A DNA stretch of 64,000 nucleotides from Amborella trichopoda (taxonomy: Eukaryota; Streptophyta; Magnoliopsida; Amborellales; Amborellaceae), in NCBI RefSeq assembly GCF_000471905.2, contig NW_006500346.1, positions 1,004,720 to 1,068,719 of the forward strand, given 5' to 3'. The notes beneath the pieces were generated by a model. It saw nothing but the letters and a program-made list of their open reading frames with translations, was not told the DNA's origin and made no database searches. How positions within the stretch are numbered: position 1 is the first letter of the stretch; every line of letters begins with the position of its first letter. Below, piece by piece: positions 1-10,496 of the stretch. The translations under genes and the position numbers were made by a program.

Positions 1-1103
1 AAAAGAAAATTGCCAATGGAGATTGTCCCGACTATATTTGACTCTCCTCTAAATACTTACCCACTTTTATCTCCAGCACGATCAATCAATTACCCAGAAT
101 ATTCATCTCAACCAAAATCCACTCCAGTTTTCACCCTTGCATCTATTCCCAATAAATCCTGTAACCCAAATAAATCAGTATTCGAAGAAACTGCTTTCTT
201 GGTAGATATTACCATTGATGACAAGCATATCCATATAGACCCAAATAAATTAGCCCCTCTATATTTAGAAAACCACCTCTATCCTTCAAACGGCAACAAG
301 ACCAGAGAATGGTACGAAGTTGTCCTCTTAGAAACTGGATCTATGTCAATAGTTCATTTTTTCAATCCCAATACAAAAATAATTAGATATTCGAAAATAC
401 AGATACGAAAATTATTATCATATGATGATTGGGGATGTAGCCCATCCCAAGGCAGAAAGCTTCAAGCCCCTGAATTTCAATACAAATCATATTGATATAC
501 TGAATATTTAGATGCATGGCATAAAGTGTTCGCATATCAAAACCTAAATAATTCCCATACATGGTTTATTTAGAAAAAAATGCCTGTTTTGAAAGATTCC
601 CTAGTTGGTTTCGATATTGGTTTCTAATTTGGGGATCAGGAACTCAGATATTGCCAGATCCCTTTAAAAAAGCTCAAACAGCCTTTGCTGAATACAATGG
701 AGTGGATGATGATATTGACTATCATCTGTATTTTATGACTACATACCAGATACCATGGATAGTAAAATGGGAATATAGGTTCAATGAAAATATTCATAAT
801 AATTTCGAATATATACCACGATTGGGAAAAAGAATATCAATTCGATGGTGAGATGTTTTTAACATGGACCCAAATATGATAAAACCTAAACGAATACTTC
901 CTGCCACTCATGATTGTCAGAATACTCCTAAATTTGACCCAAATACTTTCGTCGAATATATAAGACAAATGCAAAGACAATACCCCAGAGCTCCTAAAGA
1001 TGAATTGGAAAATCAGCTATTGAAGATCATTCAAGAAGAAACTTCTGAAGCTACCGCTTCTCCGTCTGAGCCTGATGATGACTTCAGCCAAAGACTCGAA
1101 TAG
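1..1103 (+). pseudogene. Florendovirus-like ORF2, plus-strand copy, 5' end cut by window edge
   Basis: The frame is open from base 1 without its start codon; the minus-strand copy shows that about a dozen codons are missing. No known domain is recognisable, and ORF2 of florendoviruses has no assigned function. The N-terminal part is rich in Ser, Pro and Asn, followed by a compact domain with hydrophobic and aromatic residues. The copy is dead: an in-frame TGA at 493-495, where the minus copy has CGA; a frame change between about 500 and 561; and a TGA at 849-851 shared with the minus copy. Translation in the same frame resumes at 864 (MDPNMIKPK) and runs to a TAG at 1101-1103. The last part is acidic and polar. 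The TGA at 493 is a CpG-type C to T change, as expected for methylated silenced DNA. Confidence 0.75.
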
Positions 1104-1575
1104 CCCGGCTCAGCCCAACAACCGGTCATGTCACTGTGAAGCCACCTGTACAGCTATCCAGACGAATTTATAAAAGGACAAAAAAGAAGTCGCCAGATGG
1201 CATCCGCCGTACGACAAAAGATGCCTTCCGTACTATATGGCCGACAGAAGATATTTTACTTTTTCTTTAAGTCGTGTCATGTACAAAAGTAATTTTTACT
1301 TTTTTTTTATTCGTCTCAAGTCGTGTCATGTCTTTATCTTTAAGTCACATCAGACTTTAAAGATTCCCTTATTTCTTATCCACTTCGCCAGCTGACCTCT
1401 GTGAGTGCAATACCAGCTCACCATACCCTTTCTGTCTTATCCAACTGGCCAGCTTACCTCTACGAGTGTGATGACAGCTCACAACTCCACCAATAAGATT
1501 CCTTTCTGTCCTATCTCTGCTTTACGTCCAATCTTCAAAACGCCAGCTCGACTTACTTGATCACTCAATCCTGCC

Positions 1576-1583
1576 TATAAATA
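1576..1583 (+). promoter_or_regulatory. TATA box of viral promoter, copy A
   Basis: TATAAATA in the context CTGCC-TATAAATA-CTTCTCC. A CT-rich initiator region follows within about 30-70 bases. The same element is conserved in the second copy at 12424-12431. Confidence 0.7.
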
Positions 1584-1924
1584 CTTCTCCACTCCATTTA
1601 AATCATCGGGGAATTCTCACCTTCTCTCTCTCTTTGCTCTGAAGAGCTCTGCCTGTTCTCTCTCTCTCTAAAGCTTCAGTGCTCTCTAGCCTATCTACCC
1701 GATCCCTGCAAGGCAAGCCTTTCACAAGTAAGATCTTTCCGTTAGTCTTTATTTTCTATGTGTGACTGTAATATACATAAGTTACTATCGTTCTGTCCGG
1801 ACGAATGGCAACACTTTTCAAGTTCTGCCTTTGTAATTTAAGTAACACACCGTCTGTATTTTGTATCTGTTTGTTGTACTGTTTACAGTACTTTGTTTAA
1901 ATCTGTATCTATACTGTCTGTTTC

Positions 1925-1930
1925 AATAAA
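1925..1930 (+). terminator. Poly(A) signal AATAAA, viral copy A
   Basis: AATAAA about 350 bases after the TATA box, followed by T-rich sequence. The spacing fits the terminal redundancy of a pararetroviral pregenomic RNA. Conserved at 12773-12778. Confidence 0.6.
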
Positions 1931-2181
1931 ATTGTTTATATTATTGTCATGCAGTTTAAATTAATATTTAGCATTAAAGTATTAAATAATATGTATACTA
2001 CTTGAATAATAGTAGATATCTCTGTTATTGCCTTTATTATCATTCTCTTTGCCTTTTTACACTACTTGTCTCTGTTTAGATCATTGTTAGATTATAGAAC
2101 TATGTTCTCTATGATATTAAGATAAAATTAGAAATTAAGAATTTTAAGAAATTAAGAAAAGTTTTAGATCTTGGTTCACTT

Positions 2182-2195
2182 TGGTATCAGAGCCA
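2182..2195 (+). other. tRNA-Met primer binding site, viral copy A
   Basis: TGGTATCAGAGCCA is complementary to the 3' end of plant initiator tRNA-Met and is the usual minus-strand priming site of Caulimoviridae. The strand switch to the inverted copy begins immediately after it. Confidence 0.85.
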
Positions 2196-2197
2196 AA

Positions 2198-2636
2198 GAA
2201 AAGGAATCTTATTGGTGAAGTTGTGAGCTGTCATCACACTCAAAGAGGTACGCTGGCAAGTTGGATAAGACAAAAAGGGTATGGTGAACTGGCATTGCAC
2301 TCACAGAAGTCAGCTGGAGAAGTGGATAAGAAATAAGGGAATCTTTAAAGTCAGATGTGACTTAAAGATAAAGACATGACACGACTTGACATGAATAAAA
2401 GAAAAAGTAAAAGTTACTTTTGTACATGACACGACTTCAAGAAAAAGTAAAATATCTTCTGTCGGCCATATAGTACGGAAGGCATCTTTTGTCGTACGGC
2501 GGATGCCATCTGGCGACTTCTTTTTTGTCCTTTTATAGATTCGTCTGAATAGCTGTACAGGTGGCTTCACAGTGACATGACCGGTTGTTGGGCTAAGCCG
2601 GGCTATTCGGGTCTTTGGCTGAAGTCATCATCAGGC
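2198..2636 (-). other. Antisense partial copy of viral intergenic region
   Basis: Reverse complement of about 1104-1508. It starts at AAGGAATCTTATTGG, the reverse of a block near 1490-1508, so it lacks the TATA box, poly(A) signal and PBS. No gene is seen in it. Confidence 0.8.
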
Positions 2637-3728
2637 TCAGACGGAGAAAGAGGTAGCTTCAGAAGTTTCTTCTTGAATGATCTTCAATAGCTGATTTTCC
2701 AATTCATATTTAGTAGCTCTGGGGTATTGTCTTTGCATTTGTCTTATATATTCGACGAAAGTATTTGGGTCAAATTTAGGAGTATTCTGACAATCATGAG
2801 TGGCAGGAGGTATTCGTTTAGGTTTTATCATATTTGGGTCCATATTAAAAACATCTCACCATTGAATTGATATTCTTTTTCCCAATCGTGGTATATATTC
2901 GAAATTATTATGAATATTTTCATTTAACCCACATTCCCATTTTACTATCCATGGTATCTGGTATGTAGCCATAAAATACAGATGATAGTCAATATCATCA
3001 TCCACTCCATTGTATTCAGCAAAGGCTGTTTGAGCTTTTTTAAAGGGATCTAGCAATATCTGAGTTCCTGATCCCCAAATTAGAAACCAATATCGGAACC
3101 AACTAGGGAATCTTTAAAAAACAGGCATTTTTTTCTAAATAAACCATGTATGGGAATTATTTAGGTTTTGATATGCGAACACTTTATGCCATGCATCTAA
3201 ATATTCAGTATATCGATATGATTTGTATTGAAATTCAGGGGCTTGAAGCTTTCTGCCTTGGGATGGGCTACATCCTCAATCATCATATGATAATAATTTT
3301 CGTATCTGTATTTTCGAATATCCAATTATTTTTGTATTGGGATTGAAGAAATGAACTATTGATATAGATCCAGTTTCTAAGAGGACAGCTTCGTACCATT
3401 CTCTGGTCTTGTTGCCATTTGAAAGATAGAGGTGGTTTTGTAGATATAGAGGGGCTAATTTATTTGGGTCTATATGGATATGCTTGTCATCAATGGTAAT
3501 ATCTACCAAGAAAGCAGTTTCTTCGAATACTGATTTATTTGGGTTATTGGATTTATTGGGAACAGATGCAGGGGTGAAAACTGGAGTGGATTTTGGTTGA
3601 GATGAATATTCAGGGTAATTGATTGATCGTGCTGGAGATAAAGGTGGGTAAGTATTTAGAGGAGAGTCGGATATAGTCGGGACAATCTCCATTGGCAATT
3701 TTCCTTTATTGCTATTATTGATATTCAT
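2637..3728 (-). pseudogene. Florendovirus-like ORF2, minus-strand copy, broken
   Basis: It starts with ATG at 3728, overlapping the ORF1 stop as ATGA (3725-3728). The first reading segment runs uninterrupted to about 3276. It then changes frame near 3130-3180, as in the plus copy, and has an extra base in a T run near 3115. It continues at 3056-2859, meets a TGA at 2856-2858 shared with the plus copy, and resumes at 2843-2637. The CGA at 3213-3215, mutated to TGA in the plus copy, is intact here. Function unknown. This copy defines the true N-terminus, which begins MNINNSNKGK. Confidence 0.75.
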
Positions 3729-4219
3729 TTTGAATAATTGTATTGCGTAAGTATCCGATTCTGGTTTAATTGGCGGTAGATCCCTTCCCCCTGCAAAAAT
3801 TCACAGGTAAGAAAATCAGGAAGAGAATTGGAAGAGCCATGAAGATGTTCAATTGTAAAATCGAAAGAAGATAAAATTGCTTGCCAACGAGCAAAGATTT
3901 GTTTCGACACAAGATTTTGAACATCCTTTTGCAAAATATCTCGGGCTGATTTACAATCAGTTCTAATAAGAAATGAAGTATTAATAATATCACTTTGAAA
4001 TTTATTTACACAATGAACAATAGCTAAAATTTCTGTTTTAATTGTGAAATAGTTTTGTTATGTAGAATTCCATGCTTTAGATGTATAGCGTACTAATTGT
4101 TCTTTATTTTTTAGTTTTTGTTTAAGGATTCCTCCTAAACCAAGTTCGAAGGCATCGCATTCAATAATTTTAGAAGCATTAGGGTCTGATAAGTCTAAAC
4201 AAGGTAATTCTTTTGATTA
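3725..4219 (-). pseudogene. Viral RNase H domain, C-terminal end of ORF1 (minus copy)
   Basis: Downstream of RT, the frame reads IECDAFELGLGG, RYTSKAW, IKTEILAIVHC and IRTDCKSA. These are the acidic-residue blocks of retroviral-type RNase H, which removes RNA from the RNA/DNA hybrid during reverse transcription. It ends at a TGA overlapping the ORF2 start. Two inactivating stops are visible, at 4217-4219 and 4058-4060. Both recur at equivalent places in the plus copy (11630-11632 and 11789-11791). Confidence 0.8.
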
Positions 4220-5193
4220 GCTTTTAAGAATTCGAATAGCATTAGTATGCTGATCCGTCCATTTTGGAGGATTCTTTTTTAAGCGATCATATAATGGTTT
4301 AGCAATGATAGCAAAATCTTTTATAAAATCAGAAATATAATTTAGGCGTCTTAGAAATCGTTGCAATTCAACTTTATTAAGAATAGTATTAGGAAATTTG
4401 GTGGAAAATTCAATGGCTCGATCAATGGGAATAGTCGTCCCTTGGAATATATTATGACCTAAAAATCTGATTTTAGTTTGGCAGAGATTCATTTTCTTTG
4501 CAAAAACTACAAGTCCTGTATTTTTTACAGTATTGAGAAAAATATTTAGATGTTTAAAGTGTTGATGAATATCAGTTGAAAAAATTACAACATCATCAAT
4601 ATAAACTAGCATATATGTCATATAAGGGTTAAAAACTTCATTCATAATTTTTTGGAATTCAGATGGTGCATTCTTTAGACCGAATGGCATTACATTCCAT
4701 TCGTATTGCCAAATGGAACATTGAAGGCTGTTTTATAGCGATCTTTTTCATTTATTTATATTTGCCAGTAACCTGATTTACGATCAAATTTTGAAAAAAT
4801 GCAAGCATTTACTAACCTATCTAATAAATCTTTTTTATTAAGGATAGGATATTTGATCCATTTGAGGACTTTATTTAATGGTTTATAATGAATAACAAAT
4901 CTTGGAACTCCTCGCTCCTTTTCAGCATTATTTTCTACATAAAAGGCGGCACAACTCCATGGAGTTGTGCTTGGCCTAATTAATCCTTTTTGTAAAAGAG
5001 TCTTTATTTCTGTAAGACAGATTTCTAATATTTTTGAATTCATCTGAATTGGACGTGCTTTTGTTGGTATTTTATTTTCAGAAAATCCTTCTTCATATGG
5101 AAGAGACACTATATGTTTTTGTCTATTCCAAAAGGCATTCGGCAAACCACTACATATTTCTTTTTCAAATTGTTGTTTTAGATTTTCTATTTT
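4217..5193 (-). pseudogene. Viral reverse transcriptase domain (minus copy)
   Basis: Seen in order: the fingers region with RPIQMNSKILEIC and the STPWSCAAFYV block, a KFDRKSGYWQI block, MPFGLKNAPSEFQ, and the catalytic YIDD at 4592-4603. The enzyme would copy pregenomic RNA into DNA. The catalytic motif is intact, but a TAA at 4756-4758 interrupts the segment between GYWQI and the INEKDR block. The fragment at 8971-8973 keeps CAA at that position, so the stop is a CAA to TAA change. The residue before YKPLNK is His here and in the plus copy, but Asn in the fragment near 9105. Noncoding by decay. Confidence 0.85.
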
Positions 5194-5691
5194 TTATTTT
5201 ATTTCAAGAAGTAATAGTTGGTTCTCAACTGCTTTATATTTTATCTCAGCTTTGAGCTGATATAAAAAATTCTCTTTATTTTGTATATTTTGTTTTATAT
5301 TATTTATTTCTTTTATCTTTGGTTTATCAATAAATTCAAATTTCACTTTTATTCCTTCAATCATTAATTCTAATCCAATATGATCTATAACAATAGGATA
5401 TAGCATACTGATAAAAGGAGTGCCTAAAATAACAGCTTGGTTAAATTCTTTTACCACGATAAATGGTAACTCTAGACAGATGCCATTATTGCATATGGCA
5501 GCATTTGATAATTTATAATTTATTTTTAATTTACTTCCATCAGTTGTATTTAAAACTTGAGTAGTTTTATCAAAATATTTCGTAGGAAGGAGTCCCTCAT
5601 TTATACAGTTCAAATCGGCACCTGAATCTATCAAGGCCATGGTTTGAAAATGGTATTCATTTGGACTATGATTTTTACTAAGGTATACCAT
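5194..5691 (-). pseudogene. Viral retropepsin-type aspartic protease domain
   Basis: An uninterrupted stretch of about 165 codons with ALIDSGADLNCI near its start (catalytic DSGA at 5617-5628) and VILGTPFI about 75 residues later, the second conserved block of retropepsins. The protease cleaves the ORF1 polyprotein. A helical, Lys/Glu-rich linker leads into RT. The frame change between 5631 and 5691 relative to the upstream segment shows a frameshift. The catalytic residues themselves look intact. Confidence 0.8.
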
Positions 5692-6524
5692 TTTTTATTT
5701 AATATTTTATTGATTAGGTTTAACTGAGGCTCCTGTTTATTGATTGAAGATTCTGGTTGATCTATTATTTTATCATTGTTTAGTAGTTCATCAAATTCTA
5801 TTTCTTCATCTTCGGAAGGATTATCGATCAACTGATTGTTTAATTCTAATAACTTAATCCTATTTTTTAAATTATTAAGTTCAGATTTCACTTCATTAAC
5901 TTCGTATTTTAATTCAGCAATAGTAGGTTCTTTATGAATGATTTTTTTCTGACCAATTCTTTTAAGGATTTCAGAGAAGCTAAATTCTTCTGGTGGTTTA
6001 AATAATGGAGTTGGTTTATTCCTGGCTTTTTCTATTTGAATATATTGGCTGAGTATTGTTCGTTTATCTTCAGTGTTTGGTATTTTATCTATAATTTCTA
6101 GAATTAAATTGTCTTCTTTAGTAAGAGTATGACAGGCACATTGGTCGTTTTTTGAAGGTGTCTCATTTAATAAATCTTCATCTTTTATTATTCCTATGTC
6201 TGATTCTTCATCTGAAGTTTCTGAATATGAGGAAGAAGTTGTACTAATATCATTATCTTTATCATATAATTGAATAATTTCATATAATTGATTTCGTACA
6301 TTTTCATCTAATATTAGAAATTCTATCTTCTTTTTTACATTACAATTATTTTTATAGTGTCCTAATTTTTCACATTTATAGCATCTAGGTATTTTTCTTT
6401 TATGACTTTTATATTTAGAATTTTCTTTAGGATTTTGTTCATATCTTTTGTATTTATTTTCCTTATATCCTTTTTTGTAGGATTTATGTCTCTTTTCTGG
6501 TTTTATTCGTTTCTGAGGTTTATT
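5631..6524 (-). pseudogene. Viral zinc knuckle and acidic/coiled-coil linker of ORF1
   Basis: A Lys/Arg-rich stretch precedes a perfect CX2CX4HX4C zinc knuckle (CYKCEKLGHYKNNC) at 6342-6383, the nucleic-acid binding motif at the end of the coat protein. An acidic, Ser-rich segment follows (about 6120-6330). Next is a Leu/Ile/Glu/Lys-rich segment (about 5830-5990) that could form a coiled coil, then the protease. Stops separate the ORF pieces. Confidence 0.75.
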
Positions 6525-7326
6525 TTAAGAAAGATTTAGATTATATCCGAATTGTTCACAAAAATCACCAAGTTCTTTATGACTAGTCATCTTTTGTTTA
6601 TCTAGTTGTCTTTTGAGTTTTAAGTCAGTACAAAAGGCTAAGCCTTCTGCACATATTTCGACTGATAATTCGCCGAGAGTATAGAGTGAATATGGTATGA
6701 TCCCCCCATTTTTGGTCTTAAGTCGAATGCGGACTTTTTCAGCAAAGAGATAGGGAAGACCAGAAATAAATTTTTCTTTCCAATGATCGGCACTACTATC
6801 TTCACGAATAAGAAGACGAGAGAAGAAAACATCTTTATACCATTTATAGTGAGAAAGAGTTGGACATTTAAGATTAGAAAGGAGGTCTTCTGATCTAGCT
6901 TCTAATAGGGCAGTACTTCCAACAAAGTGTAAGGTTGAGGGTATTAACAGCATCGTTGTCGGCTTGGACAATGTCTTGATTGAATTTATTTTTTATATAT
7001 GATTGTTTAGTGGCAGTTAATATTTGTTGTTTCGATGTATCATTAAGATGGAAGTCCCACCATCCTCTGAGCCAACCAGTAAATCCACAGATAATAGCTT
7101 TGGCTACATCTTGGTCATGGGCTCCAAAGACCTTGCATGCAGTGGCATACATGGTCATGTGTTTCATTGTATCAAGAACCTGAAGTTCAGACATTTCGTC
7201 TATATTCCAATTAACAATAGTTTTTCCTGAATAAGATACAGTATGGGATATAAGGTCTTCTTCAAATTGTATATCAACTGGGGTAGGTCTATGATGGTAC
7301 ATTCTAGATTGAGATGTGAGTCTCAT
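6525..7326 (-). pseudogene. Viral coat protein core
   Basis: Two overlapping open pieces (7326-6895 and 6971-6525) joined by a frameshift near 6900-6970. The block FISGLPYLFAEKV (about 6740-6780) resembles the conserved Caulimoviridae coat protein motif near the start of the capsid core, and Trp-rich FTGWLRGWWDF lies upstream. The zinc knuckle follows, as expected. The order MP, coat protein, protease, RT, RNase H supports the assignment. Decayed by frameshift and stops. Confidence 0.75.
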
Positions 7327-8398
7327 TTTTCTACCATAATCTATTCGGTTGATATTATCTTCTTAAATAAAAGCATTTTTTATATTAGAAATAGTATTAT
7401 GAATTTCAAGTATTTCTTGTAACACCATAGCTTCTGGTTCTGTTATCTTTATGGATTCTTGAATTTTAGTTTTTCCTTTAACCTGGATATCTAGATTCGA
7501 TAATTTGGTAATTAATTGCTGCATTAATTCAGAAGGATGTTCTTCTTTCATTTGAAATCCTTCTTTATTAATTAAAGGAGGAGGTTTAAATAATATTGCT
7601 TTTTTCTTTTCTTCAATTTTTTCTTGAGGTTGCCTAATAATATTTTCGATCCTGGTGGTCTGTTTTCCTATATGGTTTGTAAACATAAATTTGTATAATT
7701 ATTTTGTTCTAATATATGAGGTAATAATTCTATTTTATGATAATGTTCTCCCGGAAGTGTTTTATATGGAGTAGCTATAGTTTCTAATTCTTCTTTTCCT
7801 TGGATTTTTATACTTTCTTCACGAGGATGAATACTTCGAATCTGTTTCTTTTAACCAGTAATATATGTTTGATATTGATTTTCAAGGGTATGAAGTTTAT
7901 TGTATTCAGGGATTTTTACTCTTTTTAAAAGTAATGTAGTTTTAAGCCCTTCAAAAAATCCTAAGTTTATTTTTTCCTTTTTTAAGAATTGATTATATTT
8001 TTTATGAGTCATGTGAATTAATTCTTTTGAGAATGTAGATAAGTACCAATTTCGAAAGTCTTTGTTGTTTTCGCTTAAATAATCGTTTTTTATATAATCT
8101 TTATTTATTTTATCTTTCTTTTGCAATGTTAACAATTGAAAATGTTGATCTGGAGTATTAGTACTTAGTGGATGATATACAGGTTTGTGTATATTATCCT
8201 GAGTTCTAATTAATCCTTGTATTTCAAGTTCTGAAGATGATGCAATGTCAGGTCTGGATATACTAGATACAGATCTTCTAGATGATAAGAAATTGGCAGA
8301 ATTTCTGGACAAGGAAGATAATTATCGTCTTTTATTTTTAAAGAAGGAATTCTTTTATTGAATAATATTTCTACTTCTCCATCCATATTTTCAATTAT
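7327..8398 (-). pseudogene. Viral ORF1 region between movement and coat proteins, function unknown
   Basis: Two open pieces, 8312-7851 and 7686-7363, in different frames with stops between them. The first is Ser-rich at its start (residues SSRRSVSSISRPD), then charged. The second has a Glu/Lys-rich helical look. No enzyme motif was seen. By position this is the linker between movement protein and coat protein. A frameshift separates it from the movement-protein end near 8320. Confidence 0.6.
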
Positions 8399-8735
8399 TT
8401 AATTCGGAATTTTATTTTGGCGAGTTTTAATTGCAGGATTTGAAGTCTGAATTTTCCATTCTTGTGGAAGTTGTATTTGTGACCATTGTATTGTTTTAAG
8501 AATAATAACATTTGATCTTTCAGTATTTGTTTGAAAGAAAGTAGTTTGTCCTTTTGTGTCTATTTGTATAACATTTGGACTTAAAGTGGTCATTACTTTA
8601 TAATATATTCGATAAATGATAGCTATATTTTGTGATCCGTGTAACATATCAAATCCTTGAGTTTTAATATTTAAAGTTAGTACTTTAAGTAAATTAGGGT
8701 CATGTAATGATATAGCATAATTAGGAAAGCATTAT
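8399..8735 (-). pseudogene. Viral movement protein, C-terminal fragment
   Basis: An open segment upstream of 8647, including LHGSQNIAIIYRIYYKVM and a block with VIILKTIQWSQIQLPQEW. By position and composition this is the end of the 30K-type movement domain at the N-terminus of ORF1, which carries virus through plasmodesmata. The N-terminal half is absent here: at about 8735 the sequence jumps into an RT fragment. A movement-protein start is found separately at 13293-13551. Confidence 0.6.
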
Positions 8736-9398
8736 ATTTTACAGTATTGAGAAAAATATTTAGATGTTTAAAGTGTTGATGAATATCAGTTGAAAAAATA
8801 AGAACATCATCAATATAAACTAGCTTATATGTCATATGAGGGTTAAAAACTTCATTCATAATTTTTTGAAATTCAGATGGTGCATTCTTTAGACCGAATG
8901 GCATTACATTCCATTCGTATTGACCAAATGGAACATTGAAGGTTGTTTTATAGCGATCTTTTTCATTTATTTGTATTTGCCAGTAACCTTATTTAAGATC
9001 AAATTTTGAAAAAATGCAAGCATTTACTAACCTATCTAATAAATCTTTTTTATTAGGGATAGGATATCTGCTCCATTTGAGGACTTTATTTAATGGTTTA
9101 TAATTAATAACTAATCTTGGAACTCCTCATTCCTTTTCAGCATTATTTTCTACATAAAAGGCGGCACAACTCCATGGAGATGAGCTTGGCCTAATTAATC
9201 CTATTTGTAAAATAGACTTTATTTTTGTATGACAGATTTCTAATATTTTTGAATTCATCTAAACTGGACGTGCTTTTGTTGGTATTTTATTTTCAGAAAA
9301 TCCTTCTTCATATGGAAGAGACACTATATGTTTTTGTCTATTCCAAAAGGCATTCAGCAAATCACTACATATTTCTTTTTCAAATTGTTGTTTTAGAT
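8736..9398 (-). pseudogene. Second viral RT fragment, separate lineage
   Basis: Covers the RT core again, with MPFGLKNAPSEFQ and YIDD at 8806-8817. It differs from the other two copies in informative places: it keeps CAA at 8971-8973 where both others have TAA, has Asn rather than His before YKPLNK, and has its own stop in the KFDxK-GYWQ block. It is therefore not a copy of the same defective parent. It breaks off into movement-protein sequence at 8735 and ends at 9398 next to an 11-base filler of unknown origin (9399-9409). Confidence 0.75.
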
Positions 9399-9409
9399 CG
9401 TGCTGCAGA

Positions 9410-10236
9410 GAGTATGACAGGCACATTGGTCGTTTTCTGAAGATGTCTCATTTAATAAATCTTTATCTTTTATTATTCCTATGTTTGATTCTTCATCTGA
9501 AGTTTCTGAATATGAGGAAGAAGTTATACTAATATCATTATCTTTATCATATAATTGAATAATTTCATATAGTTGATTTCGTACATTTTCATCTAATATT
9601 AGAGCTTCTATCTTCTTTTTTACATTACAATTATTTTTATAGTGTTCTAATTTTCAACATTTATAGCATCCAGGTATTTTTCTTTTATACCTTTTATATT
9701 TAGAATTTTCTTTAGGATTTTGTTCATATCTTTTGTATTTATTTTTCTTATATCCTTTTTTGTAGGATTTGTGTCTCTTTTCTGGTTTTATTCGTTTATG
9801 GGGTTTATTTTGAGAAAGATTTAAGATTATATGCGAATTGTTCACAAAAATCACCAAGTTCTTTATGACCAGTCATCTTTTGTTTATCTAATTGTCTTTT
9901 GAGTTTTAAGTCAGTACAAAGGGCTAAGCCTTCTACACATATTTCGGCTGATAATTCGCCGAGAGTATAGAGTGGATATGGTATGATCCCCCCATTTTTG
10001 GTCTTAAGTCGATTGCGGACTTTTTCAGCAAAGAGATAAGAGAGACAAGAAATACATTTGTCTTTCCAATGATCGGCACTACTATCTTCACGAATAAGGA
10101 GACGAGAGAAGAAAACATCTTTATACCATTTATAGTGAGAAAGAGTTGGACATTTAATATTAGAAAGGAGGTCTAGCTTCTAGTAAGGCAGTACTTCCAA
10201 CAAAGTGTAAGGTTATTGTGTAGATGAGGGTATTAA
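9410..10236 (-). pseudogene. Viral coat protein to zinc knuckle fragment
   Basis: Equivalent to about 6125-6950 of the long minus copy. It contains the acidic segment, a zinc knuckle interrupted by a TGA inside the CX2C-X4-H spacing (near 9650-9690), the Lys-rich stretch and the coat protein C-terminal part. It ends in a short duplicated junction at TTAA near 10236. Confidence 0.75.
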
Positions 10237-10496
10237 TTAAGTCAGTACAAAGGGCTAAGCCTTCTGCACATATTTCGGCTGATAATTCGCCGAGAGTACA
10301 GAGTGGATATGGTATGATCCCCCCATTTTTGGTCTTAAGTCGATTGCGGACTTTTTCAGCAAAGAGATAGGGAAGACCAGAAATAAATTTTTCTTTCTAA
10401 TGATCGGCACTACTATCTTCACGAATAAGGAGAAGAAAGAAGAAAACATCTTTATACCATTTATAGTGAGAAAGAGTTGGACATTTAAGATTAGAA
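10237..10496 (-). pseudogene. Repeated coat protein fragment
   Basis: A second pass over about 260 bases of the coat protein region already present at about 9915-10166. It is joined at 10496/10497 to plus-strand pol sequence through a 3-4 base overlap (GAA/AGAA). The 10400-11092 reading frame crosses this joint and is an accidental fusion, not a viral gene. Confidence 0.7.

Larger units (their letters stand above)
1104..2197 (+). promoter_or_regulatory. Viral intergenic region with promoter, poly(A) signal and PBS (copy A)
   Basis: This noncoding stretch follows ORF2 and equals the long intergenic region of a pararetrovirus. It holds a TATA box TATAAATA at 1576-1583, a CT-rich segment around the expected transcription start, an AATAAA signal at 1925-1930 and a tRNA-Met primer binding site at 2182-2195. 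Promoter before poly(A) signal gives the terminally redundant RNA that reverse transcription needs. The leader between poly(A) signal and PBS is AT-rich. The ORF1 start that should follow is missing because the sequence flips strand at about 2198. Confidence 0.8.
1..3707. repeat. Large head-to-head inverted repeat of viral ORF2 and regulatory DNA
   Basis: Bases 1-1508 are repeated in reverse complement at 2198-3707, with about 690 bp of single-copy viral leader between the arms (1509-2197). The arms match closely by eye, with scattered substitutions and small indels. The switch occurs just after the primer binding site near 2196-2198. A transcript crossing it would fold into a hairpin of about 1.5 kb. 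The outer end of the left arm is not visible. Confidence 0.9.

Noticed and set aside
6980-7230. Plus-strand frames within the coat protein region
   Set aside because: Antisense shadows of the viral coat protein.
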